NCBI RefSeq assembly: GCF_000815465.1
Contig: NZ_JSWE01000184.1
Location: 1 to 64,000, forward strand
DNA from: Candidatus Jidaibacter acanthamoeba
Lineage (GTDB): Bacteria; Pseudomonadota; Alphaproteobacteria; Rickettsiales; Midichloriaceae
Reading direction: 5' to 3'
Length of the DNA: 64,000 nucleotides
The first letter of the stretch is position 1; each line of letters starts with the position of its first letter. Both the position numbers and the translations under genes were made by a program. The notes below the pieces were generated by a model. It was given only the letters and a program-made list of their open reading frames with translations. It ran no database searches and had not been told where the DNA came from. This document shows, piece after piece, positions 46,313 to 54,462 of the stretch.

Positions 46313-46888
46313 ATGGAAAAAAAATACAGTTTAGCAGTTAAGGTTTTAAAAAGAATGCTGGTAGTTTTAGTGGCTATTCTATTGTTTAGCATCATGATAT
46401 TACCCTCATTTTTAAAAAATAACGATAGAGTAAAATTAAATAGTATAAGTAATGAAGAATTAGACACTCTTTCTTCTAATGAAATGGTTAATCCGAATTT
46501 ACACGGCCAGGATAAAAACGGTAGGCCTTATATACTTACGGCAAAAAGCGGTTATAAAACAAATGATAATATAATTAAATTATCCGACATAACAGGTAAG
46601 CTTAGAATTGAGGGTGAGCATAAATACTACGCTTTATCTTCTAAAAACGGAGAATATAAGCAAAATTCTGATTTAATACATTTATGTGGTGATATAGTAC
46701 TTATAAACCAGGGTGGGTATACGGCGACTACTCAGGAAGCGGTAATTAATTATAAGAAAGGAAGTGCTTATACCATAACTCCTATTCATATTGAAGGTAA
46801 AGATTTGCGTTTAGAGGCCGGTAATTTTGAGATGCCTTCAGCTAATGTTTTAATATTTAAAAATAATGTAAAAGTTTTGATAAAATAA
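46313..46888 (+). CDS. lptC: LPS export ABC transporter periplasmic protein LptC
   Basis: 191 residues with one N-terminal membrane helix (VLVAILLFSIMILPSFL) and a periplasmic beta-jellyroll (NPNLHGQDKNGRPYILTAKSG and repeated ELIHLCGDIVL-like strands), typical of LptC. It bridges LptBFG to LptA. Placed between kdsD and rlmB; lptA and lptB, which usually follow, are not here. Confidence 0.88.
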   Translation: MEKKYSLAVKVLKRMLVVLVAILLFSIMILPSFLKNNDRVKLNSISNEELDTLSSNEMVNPNLHGQDKNGRPYILTAKSGYKTNDNIIKLSDITGKLRIEGEHKYYALSSKNGEYKQNSDLIHLCGDIVLINQGGYTATTQEAVINYKKGSAYTITPIHIEGKDLRLEAGNFEMPSANVLIFKNNVKVLIK

Positions 46889-46892
46889 AATT

Positions 46893-47642
46893 ATGATAAA
46901 AACAAGAAAGAATAAATTAAATAAAGATTATTGGATTTATGGGAAACATACGGTTTTAGCCGCGTTAGCCAATTTTAGAAGAAAGATTTATGAGTTGCTT
47001 ATAACTCAAGAAACATATAATGAAATAAAATCGACAATCCCCTGCAAAATAGCCGCCAAGATAGTTGAAAGATACGAAATCGACAAAATATTAGGGGGTA
47101 ATCAAGTGCACCAGGGGGTTATCTTAAAAACAAATCCTCTTGAGCAACCTAATTTAAAAGATTTTTTAAATCTAAGTAAGAATGAAATTTCTACTATTGT
47201 TATTATAGATAAAATTAACGACCCGCAAAACTTAGGGGCGATTTTAAGATCAAGTGCAGCTTTCGATGCAGATGCCGTAATTATTACAAAAGAAAACTCA
47301 GTAAGAGAAACAGCGGTTTCAGCTAAAGCTTCTTGCGGGGCTATTGAAAATATACCGCTTATATCGGTAACTAATATATCTGATGCTATAAAATTGCTTA
47401 AAAAGCATGAATTTTGGATTATCGGAATGGATGCAACCGGAGACAAAGGATTTGCTAAGGTGAATTCTTTTAAGAAAACCGGAATAATTTTCGGTAGTGA
47501 AGGGGAAGGGCTAAGAAAGTTAACTAAAGAAAACTGTGATTTTCTGATATCAATACCAATATCAAATAAAGTAGAAAGTCTAAACCTTTCAAATGCCGTT
47601 GCTATAAGTTTATTTGAACTTAATAAAAAAGAATTATATTAA
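46893..47642 (+). CDS. rlmB: TrmH/SpoU-family 23S rRNA 2'-O-methyltransferase (RlmB type)
   Basis: 249 residues. N-terminal substrate-binding domain beginning with WIYGKHTVLAALAN, then the trefoil-knot SPOUT domain: DKINDPQNLGAILRSSAAF (motif 1), IFGSEGEGLRKL (motif 2), and ISIPISNKVESLNLSNAVAI (motif 3). This order fits RlmB, which methylates G2251 of 23S rRNA. It starts four bases after lptC. Confidence 0.92.
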   Translation: MIKTRKNKLNKDYWIYGKHTVLAALANFRRKIYELLITQETYNEIKSTIPCKIAAKIVERYEIDKILGGNQVHQGVILKTNPLEQPNLKDFLNLSKNEISTIVIIDKINDPQNLGAILRSSAAFDADAVIITKENSVRETAVSAKASCGAIENIPLISVTNISDAIKLLKKHEFWIIGMDATGDKGFAKVNSFKKTGIIFGSEGEGLRKLTKENCDFLISIPISNKVESLNLSNAVAISLFELNKKELY

Positions 47643-47826
47643 AATAAAAGGTTGATTAAGTCGCTTATATGAACTTATCTGTTTATAATTATTTAAAAAA
47701 CAATTTATGCATATTATATTTCTATAACCAATGCAACTATTTATTTTCTATATAAAGTTTTGAACATTTTCTATAAAAGAAATAAAAGAATTTTATATAT
47801 ATTAGTGATATCTTATTAAGGTAAAA

Positions 47827-49731
47827 ATGTTGATGAAGGCCAAAAATTTATTTAACCTAAAAACTTTTAAAAGAAATGTATTAAATTTAACCAAGAGCTT
47901 CTCCCTTGCTAATCTTCATCTTCATTTCTCCGTATGCGTTGTAATCATAACCGTTTGTGTTTCAATCATTTTCGCAGTGTTAAAATATAAAGATTTTCAA
48001 AAAGAAAAAAATTATTATTTATTGGAGCAAAGCTATAAACTAAATATAGCTCTTTATGAAAAAATAAGTTTTGCTGAAAATATGGTTAAATTTTTGGCTG
48101 AAAAAATTATCCAAAGCGGTGATTACTCATATTCAAATATAGCTTTTTTACTAAAGCATCAAAGGGAAAATTTTAAGAAAGATACATTAGCATGGACATT
48201 AATTCATTATGTAAATCCTGAGCATTACATGGTGGTTGATAGTATAATGGGGGTAAGGCAGCAACCGATAAATTTAAGTTCAACGAAACGCTCTTGGATT
48301 GAAGCGGCATTTGAAGATCCATGGAAATTAAAATTTTCTAAGCCGGATTTCGGTTTAATTACTAGGCAAAGGGTGCTTTCCACAGCACTGGGAATGCAGG
48401 TTAAAAATAAATTTATAGGATATTTATCTATTGCAATTTATCTTGAAAAAATTTCAAAATCGTTGCAGTCGGTAGTTGATAAAAATGTCAGTTTCATTTT
48501 ATTAGATACGGAAGGAAATTTTTTACTTGCATCAGACCCTGCTATTAATGAACAAAGTATTAAAATACCTGAAGCATTAAAGTACGAAGTTTTTAGGTTA
48601 AAACATTCAAATTCTTATCTTCTATCAAAACCTATCAAAATAGATAATCATATTTTTACCCTAAAAATGAATACGGAAAATTATCCTTTTATATTCTTAG
48701 TCGGTCAAGATACCGTAAATTATTATGAACAATTTAAGCAGGAAATAATTCCTCATATTATTAAAAATATAACCCTAGGGGTTGTTTTTATAACTATCTT
48801 GTTATTCCTGTCCTATATAGTTGTAAGGCCAATAATTGAACTAAGTAATGCCGCCGATAACATCAGTAAAGGGGCAAATGTAGAAATTCCTGAATATGAA
48901 GCCTTGGAATTAAATAACCTTGCTTCTCAGCTTGCGAATATTCAGAATATTACTAAGGATTTAAGGCTTAAACAAGCTGAGCTTACTAAAGCGAATGAAA
49001 ACCTTCGTAATGCAAACGAATTTATTCAAAGTAATATGTCATTCTTAAGCCATGAATTAAGGAACCCGATTTCAAGTATAATAGGTTTTGCTAAGCTTTT
49101 AAAAAAGAAATTAAGCGATGCAGAGGATAAAGAGAATAGGGAATATACAGAATTTATTTATAATATCGCCGTACATCAGGATAAGCAAATAAATTTCTTC
49201 TTAAAGTTATTTGAATTTCAGGAGAGAGGGAAGAAACTTGAATATAAGGAAATTAACTTAACCGAAGTAATTCAAAGCAATATCAACATGGTTATGCACC
49301 ATGCAAATAAGAAAGGAGTAAGAGTAATTTTAAATATAGCCTCCGATCTGCCTAATATGATAGGTGATGATATAATGATAGGGCAAATGGTACAGAATTT
49401 TGCAACAAACGGAGCTAAGTATAACAAGCAGGGCGGAAGTTTGGAAGTTAAGGCCTTTACTAGAGTTCATAATCGTAAGAAGGAAATTGTAATTCAATTT
49501 AAAGATACCGGAATTGGCATTGAAGAGAAAGATTTGCAAAAATTATTTAAAAAATTTGAGCGGATTCAGAATGATAGAAATGTAGGAGTTATGGGTTACG
49601 GATTAGGATTAGCATTTGCTAAAACTTGTATTATTGCTCACGACGGAGAAATTAATGTGGCAAGTGAGCCGGGTAAGGGAACTGTATTTGGTATATCTTT
49701 TCCTAGAGCGCGTATTGTTGAAAAATTATAG
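47827..49731 (+). CDS. Membrane sensor histidine kinase (orphan)
   Basis: 634 residues. Two membrane helices (about 33-53 and 312-332) flank a periplasmic sensor of about 260 residues, probably Cache/PAS-like. A HAMP segment follows (335-370), then a coiled coil, the HisKA box SFLSHELRNPISSIIGFAKLL with His409, and an HATPase_c domain with N, G1 (FKDTGIGIEEKDL), F and G2 (GYGLGLAFAKTC) boxes. All catalytic motifs are present. No response regulator adjoins it, so the partner is elsewhere. AAGG lies six bases before the ATG. Confidence 0.92.
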   Translation: MLMKAKNLFNLKTFKRNVLNLTKSFSLANLHLHFSVCVVIITVCVSIIFAVLKYKDFQKEKNYYLLEQSYKLNIALYEKISFAENMVKFLAEKIIQSGDYSYSNIAFLLKHQRENFKKDTLAWTLIHYVNPEHYMVVDSIMGVRQQPINLSSTKRSWIEAAFEDPWKLKFSKPDFGLITRQRVLSTALGMQVKNKFIGYLSIAIYLEKISKSLQSVVDKNVSFILLDTEGNFLLASDPAINEQSIKIPEALKYEVFRLKHSNSYLLSKPIKIDNHIFTLKMNTENYPFIFLVGQDTVNYYEQFKQEIIPHIIKNITLGVVFITILLFLSYIVVRPIIELSNAADNISKGANVEIPEYEALELNNLASQLANIQNITKDLRLKQAELTKANENLRNANEFIQSNMSFLSHELRNPISSIIGFAKLLKKKLSDAEDKENREYTEFIYNIAVHQDKQINFFLKLFEFQERGKKLEYKEINLTEVIQSNINMVMHHANKKGVRVILNIASDLPNMIGDDIMIGQMVQNFATNGAKYNKQGGSLEVKAFTRVHNRKKEIVIQFKDTGIGIEEKDLQKLFKKFERIQNDRNVGVMGYGLGLAFAKTCIIAHDGEINVASEPGKGTVFGISFPRARIVEKL

Positions 49732-49846
49732 TTTCATCATATATACTAATATTTTTAAAAGTGTATTTATATTTTAATAATAAAAATATTATTATTTAAA
49801 GAAATACTTTATACCTTGGTTTGTAAATTGAATTTGAAAGGTAAAT

Positions 49847-50041
49847 ATGAAGCAAAGTTCAAGCTTAATGCGTGCGTTATCTGAGTTAGGATTTAACGGT
49901 TGGGATAAATATGATGCAGATTATTCTTACAAAGACGGGAACCCGCCTAAAATTGTTGAAACCTATTCGGCACAGGCTCAGCAAGAAGCGTTTATAAAGA
50001 ATATGTATATTTCAGGTCTTTTTTCAAAGGAAAATATTTAG
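49847..50041 (+). CDS. Small unknown protein (64 aa)
   Basis: 64 residues, starting with MKQSSSLMRALSELGFNGWDKYDADY, no membrane segment. GAAAGG six bases before the ATG and a gap of only 15 bases to the following gene suggest it is expressed together with it. No family recognised. Confidence 0.5.
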   Translation: MKQSSSLMRALSELGFNGWDKYDADYSYKDGNPPKIVETYSAQAQQEAFIKNMYISGLFSKENI

Positions 50042-50056
50042 GAAAGTATAAATATT

Positions 50057-51247
50057 ATGGGAGGATTTGAAGATCCTGTTTCTACTTTTAATTCAATTTG
50101 TACCCATCTTAACGGTGCAGGTGCATTTCAGCCTGGTTTTGAAAAATTTAAAGCCTCCGATATATTAAAAAATTTATTTTCTGAATCTTCGTTTGATAAT
50201 CAAGATATTCAGGACTTTATTTTATATTGGACTCAAACTGCATTTAACAGAAAAGTTAACCAAGAGCGCGCTTCACTGGCTACAATGGATTGGATGCAGG
50301 CTAATGATTTAAAGAAAGATTATTTTGAAAATGCTAAGATAATGGGCTTAGTTACAGCTAAGGTACCGTTAGCCGAAAGCTACGATGAAACTTGGGTTTT
50401 GGGGTCAGCTGCACTTCCGTTAATATGGAAGATGGATAATCTTAAAAATACAAAAGAATTAAAAGGAGTTAATCTAGGATTTGAAAGGTTTTTAACCGGC
50501 AAAAGAGAGTTAAGTAATATGGGTGCCCTGGAAAGCCCCGGCTTTATTAAGAAAGTAGCTGATTTCATTGGAGTTAGATATATCGATGAACCTAATTCTT
50601 TTATAGAGAGGTCGGATGGTAGGCAGTATTTAAACTATGCTGAAGGTGAAACAAAGAAAGTTTATGAAAGTGATTTAGTAAGGTATATTTATCAAGATTG
50701 CTTTAATAAACCTTTGGATGAGCAAAATTTAATTGATGTGGCAGCTAGAGAAGGTACTGCCAGGCCGGATACCGGAGATACTATAAAAGCAGCTTTAAAT
50801 AAGTTGATCCAAGAAGCGGAAGAAAAAGAAGAATTTAAAACAGGAAAGGAAATAATTATATTAATTACTTCTATACAGCCTCATATTGAAAGACAAAGAA
50901 TCGGTGCTCAAAGGATTATTGATAATGAATTAAAAAATAAAGGTTTTGCACATATTAAAATTTCTACACATGCTCTGGCGCCGGAATTAAATGAACAAGT
51001 AGCTCTTGCTAATATATCAATTCTTCATTCTGATATGGCAACGCTAATTTCCGAACAATACTTAAAAATTACGGAAGGAAAAGAAGCTAAAAGAGATGCC
51101 AGCCATTTAATGTTCCAATCTAGACAACAATACTTAAAAGAAAATTTGCCGCCGATGCCTGAGCCTGTTTTATTAGGAGAGATGGTTAGGGAGGAATTTC
51201 CTTTAGAAATAGCTCTTAAAGAAGTCGGTAGTCATTTAAGTTTATAA
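50057..51247 (+). CDS. Unknown protein, DUF218-like core, paralogue of the 6625-7554 protein
   Basis: 396 residues, no signal peptide. The middle has YDETWVLGSAALPLIWKM, LGFERFLTGKRELSN, RPDTGDTIKAALN and IIILITSIQPHIERQRIGAQRI. The same order (VLG block, R near the first strand end, S/DT-T block, and ITS.P.....GAQ block) is in the exported protein at 6625-7554. This is consistent with a DUF218-type Rossmann-like fold. Function unknown. It follows the 64-residue gene and is followed by a 71-residue gene, forming a likely three-gene unit after the histidine kinase. Confidence 0.55.
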   Translation: MGGFEDPVSTFNSICTHLNGAGAFQPGFEKFKASDILKNLFSESSFDNQDIQDFILYWTQTAFNRKVNQERASLATMDWMQANDLKKDYFENAKIMGLVTAKVPLAESYDETWVLGSAALPLIWKMDNLKNTKELKGVNLGFERFLTGKRELSNMGALESPGFIKKVADFIGVRYIDEPNSFIERSDGRQYLNYAEGETKKVYESDLVRYIYQDCFNKPLDEQNLIDVAAREGTARPDTGDTIKAALNKLIQEAEEKEEFKTGKEIIILITSIQPHIERQRIGAQRIIDNELKNKGFAHIKISTHALAPELNEQVALANISILHSDMATLISEQYLKITEGKEAKRDASHLMFQSRQQYLKENLPPMPEPVLLGEMVREEFPLEIALKEVGSHLSL

Positions 51248-51251
51248 AAAT

Positions 51252-51467
51252 ATGAGATTAAGCTGTAAAATTTTTTTAGAAAGAGGTAAGGTCGGAGGCA
51301 AGGATGCTTGGTGCTATATTAAAGTACCGAAGATTAAAGTACCGTTATATCTGAATCCTCGAAAAGGTGAAAAAATTAATCCGCAAAATTATGGAGAAGT
51401 TATTCTATCAGGGTGGGGTAAAAACCCGCCTCTTGAGATTGAAGAATTGATAAAAAGAAAATACTAA
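51252..51467 (+). CDS. Small unknown protein, possibly truncated by a frameshift
   Basis: 71 residues, basic, with CYIKVPKIKVPLYLNPRKGEK and GWGKNPPLEIEELI; starts four bases after the previous gene. After its stop, coding-like sequence resumes in the -1 frame (51458-51631), so the original product may have been about 126 residues. No family recognised. Confidence 0.45.
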   Translation: MRLSCKIFLERGKVGGKDAWCYIKVPKIKVPLYLNPRKGEKINPQNYGEVILSGWGKNPPLEIEELIKRKY

Positions 51468-51631
51468 GTTTTAATAAGATATCAGATATTGAGTTGGCAA
51501 ATAGTGCTTTTGGGCAGGGTTCTTTTACAGCTAAATTATTAAAAGAACGTAGGCAAATAAGTAGAGAGAGTGCTAAAGATTTTCAAATTTTCTTAAAGGT
51601 ATATCCACTTATTAAACATTCTTATAATTGA
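51458..51631 (+). pseudogene. Coding-like fragment in the -1 frame after the 71-aa gene
   Basis: The frame reads KISDIELANSAFGQGSF and then KLLKERRQISRESAKDF before a stop at 51631, with no start codon of its own. It begins inside an A-rich run (51451-51463) at the end of the preceding gene. Its 3' end overlaps the convergent Nudix gene by about 39 bases. It may be a frameshifted C-terminal half; chance coding likeness is not excluded. Confidence 0.3.
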
Positions 51632-52132
51632 CTTGGAATCGGTAGGGAGTTCCGATATGTCTTTACTTACCCATCTAAGTTCCTTAGATTCATGATTTAT
51701 TTTTACTTCTTCATTGCTTTTAACTTGAAGTAAAAACCTAATATCATAATGATTGTGACTGGATTCGGTATGAAATGCCGGAATATAATGAATATCGATA
51801 TCAAAGATTGTATGCGAAACAAGTTCAATACCATTAATTCCGGATTCTTCTTTAGCTTCCTTTAAAGCAACTGAAATTATATCCGGGTCATTATCACAGT
51901 GTCCGCCGGGTTGTACCCATGAATTTAGTTTCGCATGGTGCATAAGTAATGCTTTATCACCACTCCTGTTTAAAAGCCATGCTGAGGCGGTAAGATGGCC
52001 TGCCTTGTTAGATCGGTCAAAACAATCACTGTTTTGTTTAATAAATGAAATAATTTGGTTTTTATATTCAACTTCTTCTATATGGTGCGAGGTGTAATCA
52101 TTAAGTAATTCTAATATCTTTTTTCTATGCAC
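51593..52132 (-). CDS. Nudix hydrolase
   Basis: 179 residues. Nudix box-like segment GGHCDNDPDIISVALKEAKEESGI, with a central E-A-K-E-E-SG helix but Asp where the first Glu of the consensus is usual. N-terminal HLTASAWLLNRSGDKALLMHHAKLNSWVQPGGH is the common core. It hydrolyses a nucleoside-diphosphate-linked compound; the substrate is unknown. Convergent with the previous unit. Confidence 0.9.
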   Translation of the reverse strand: MHRKKILELLNDYTSHHIEEVEYKNQIISFIKQNSDCFDRSNKAGHLTASAWLLNRSGDKALLMHHAKLNSWVQPGGHCDNDPDIISVALKEAKEESGINGIELVSHTIFDIDIHYIPAFHTESSHNHYDIRFLLQVKSNEEVKINHESKELRWVSKDISELPTDSKSIIRMFNKWIYL

Positions 52133-52266
52133 GGTTAGCTATCTTGAAAGGTTTTTAAGTAATTTAATAAAAATTATTTAACAAGCCAAGCTCTGAGATA
52201 TTGAAGCCTTTACTTTAAGCTTGCAAAAATGTTAATATACTAATTAAGATACGGAAATTAATAAAA

Positions 52267-53082
52267 ATGCAAAATACAGAGAATATAAAGAAAATTGATG
52301 TCAGGTCATATCAAATGGCTGCACAAGTGCTTTTCCTAACGCTCGGTATATATTTTTTAGATTTTGATATTAATTATTTTAATGTTTTTATCACAATGCT
52401 AAGTACAATATTTACTCAGTATATTTGTTGCCTTTTTTTTAAGCAAAGGTTTGAAGCAAAAAATGCGGTAATTACCGGGTTATCATTAAGCTTGGTGTTA
52501 AGAAGCAATGATCTTGTAATTTTTATACTGGCGGGAGTAGTTGCGATCCTTTCAAAGTTTATTATCAGGTTTAATAATCGTCACATATTTAATCCAGCAA
52601 TTTTTGGATTAATCAGTGTATTATTATTTTCAAATTCCGCCTGGATATCGCCTGGGCAGTGGGGAACTTTATCTTGGGTGCTGGCACTCTTAATTATAAT
52701 TGGGTTGTTTGTCGCAGTGAAATCAAATAGACTTGATGTCGCTTTAGCTTTTATTTCTACATATATAGTATTAACCGGTGTGCGCGGATTTTGGCTTAAT
52801 GAGCCTTTAAATCTTATTTTTTATCAATTTGAAAACGGGGCGGCATTTTTGTTTACGTTTTTTACTATTTCCGATCCGAAAACTACGCCTCAAACTTCCT
52901 CTAAGCGAATAGTATTCGGTATTATTGCCGGGGTTTGGGCAATGATACTAAGATATTATTTTTATAATCCGTATTATATTGTGTACTCTTTAGCCTTAAC
53001 TTCAGGCATGATATTACTGATCAAAATTATTCTTTCTTTTGAGTACCCAAAAATTTTTAATAAAATGAGCAAAGCACTATGA
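52267..53082 (+). CDS. RnfD/NqrB-like membrane protein
   Basis: 271 residues with about nine membrane helices. RnfD/NqrB features: KNAVITGLSLSLVLRSND, IFNPAIFGL, and the SDPKTTPQTSSKRIVFG motif (family pattern TDPVT.P..). It is shorter than RnfD and lacks an obvious SGAT flavin-attachment motif. The next gene, a DUF2330 protein, overlaps it by four bases, a pairing seen in other bacteria. No other rnf or nqr gene is present, so electron transport by a full Rnf complex is unlikely. Confidence 0.8.
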   Translation: MQNTENIKKIDVRSYQMAAQVLFLTLGIYFLDFDINYFNVFITMLSTIFTQYICCLFFKQRFEAKNAVITGLSLSLVLRSNDLVIFILAGVVAILSKFIIRFNNRHIFNPAIFGLISVLLFSNSAWISPGQWGTLSWVLALLIIIGLFVAVKSNRLDVALAFISTYIVLTGVRGFWLNEPLNLIFYQFENGAAFLFTFFTISDPKTTPQTSSKRIVFGIIAGVWAMILRYYFYNPYYIVYSLALTSGMILLIKIILSFEYPKIFNKMSKAL

Positions 53083-54452
53083 AAAAAATTATTTCTAAAC
53101 TGTTAATTACTTCAGCCTTTCTTTCAGTTTTTACCGCAAATAATGCAAATGCATTTTGCGGATTTTATGTTGCTAAAGCTGATACAAAAATTTTTAATAA
53201 GGCATCTAAAGTAGTAATTACCCGCAACGAAGATAAAAATGTAATAACCATGGCGAGTGATTATACAGGCGATGTTAAAGAGTTCGCGATGATTGTTCCG
53301 GTGCCGGTTAGTATAGCTAAAGAGCAAGTGCATGTAACTGAAAATAAAATAGTAGATCACTTGGATGCTTTTACTTCTCCCAGGCTTGTAGAGTATTTTG
53401 ATCCAGATCCTTGTAGGAAAGAGGAAAGATTTATAGCATTTTCTGCTGTAGGCAAGATGGCTGGAGGCGGTAATTCCACAGCGTCACTTGGGGTTACGAT
53501 TGAAGAAGAATATACGGTCGGTGAATATGATATAGTAATTTTATCAGCAAAAGAGAGCGGTGGGCTCATTCAGTGGCTAAATCAAAATGGTTATAAAGTT
53601 CCGCATGAAGCTAAAGATGTAGTGATGAGTTATATAAAGCAGGGAATAAAATTTTTCGTTGCTAAGGTAAACCTTGCCGAGTATGAAAAGCTTGGGCATA
53701 AATATTTAAGGCCTATTCAGGTTGCTTTTGAATCCAAAAAATTTATGTTGCCGATTAGGCTCGGTACCGTTAACGCAGACGGCGCGCAGGAATTATTTAT
53801 TTTTACTTTAACTAAAAATGGCAGGGTTGAGCCGACCAACTATAGGACTTCGCGCATACCTACCGATATAAATGTTCCTCTCTTTGTCAGAAAGGAATTC
53901 AATAATTTTTATAAAGCTCTTTTTGATGAGCATATTAGAAAAGAGAATATGCAGACAATAATGCTTGAATATGCTTGGGATATGGGATGGTGTGATCCAT
54001 GTGCTTCAGAGCCGATTGCACCTGAGGAATTAAGAGAGCTCGGAGTATTCTGGGTGGAAAGCCTACTTAATACCGGTGCAAGCGATTCTTTTGCGTCAGG
54101 GAGTGTAGGAAAAAGATTTATTCAGCCGGTTAATGACGTGTTTGTAACCAGAATGCATGTCAGGTATGACCTTGAACATTTTCCGGATGATATAGTATTT
54201 AACGAAACCAAAGACAAAACTAATTTTCAGGGCAGATTTATTATGAATCATCCTTGGAACGGGGAAAGCAGCTGTGAAGAAGCTAAGAAATATAAAGACG
54301 GCTTAGGTGCGAGATTTGAGGAAGAAGCACAAAACCTTGCGAAACTTACTGGGTGGAAAATAGAAGATATTAGAGAGAAAATGAAAAAAGACGGCCAAAC
54401 TACTTTCAAAAAACCTGTTAAGTGGTATGAAAGAATCTGGCCAAAAAATTAA
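53079..54452 (+). CDS. Exported DUF2330-domain protein
   Basis: 457 residues. A signal peptide (KLLITSAFLSVFTANNANA) is followed at once by the FCGFYVAKADTKIFNKASKVVI segment that opens DUF2330 proteins. Later blocks are FAMIVPVPV, LSAKESGGLIQWLNQNGYKVP, and a C-terminal HVRYDLEHFPDDIVF. Cys residues in DPC, CDPC and SCEE could bind metal or form disulfides. Function is unknown; translational overlap with the RnfD-like gene implies a shared job at the inner membrane/periplasm. Confidence 0.88.
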   Translation: MKKIISKLLITSAFLSVFTANNANAFCGFYVAKADTKIFNKASKVVITRNEDKNVITMASDYTGDVKEFAMIVPVPVSIAKEQVHVTENKIVDHLDAFTSPRLVEYFDPDPCRKEERFIAFSAVGKMAGGGNSTASLGVTIEEEYTVGEYDIVILSAKESGGLIQWLNQNGYKVPHEAKDVVMSYIKQGIKFFVAKVNLAEYEKLGHKYLRPIQVAFESKKFMLPIRLGTVNADGAQELFIFTLTKNGRVEPTNYRTSRIPTDINVPLFVRKEFNNFYKALFDEHIRKENMQTIMLEYAWDMGWCDPCASEPIAPEELRELGVFWVESLLNTGASDSFASGSVGKRFIQPVNDVFVTRMHVRYDLEHFPDDIVFNETKDKTNFQGRFIMNHPWNGESSCEEAKKYKDGLGARFEEEAQNLAKLTGWKIEDIREKMKKDGQTTFKKPVKWYERIWPKN

Positions 54453-54462
54453 TTTTTCTGGC

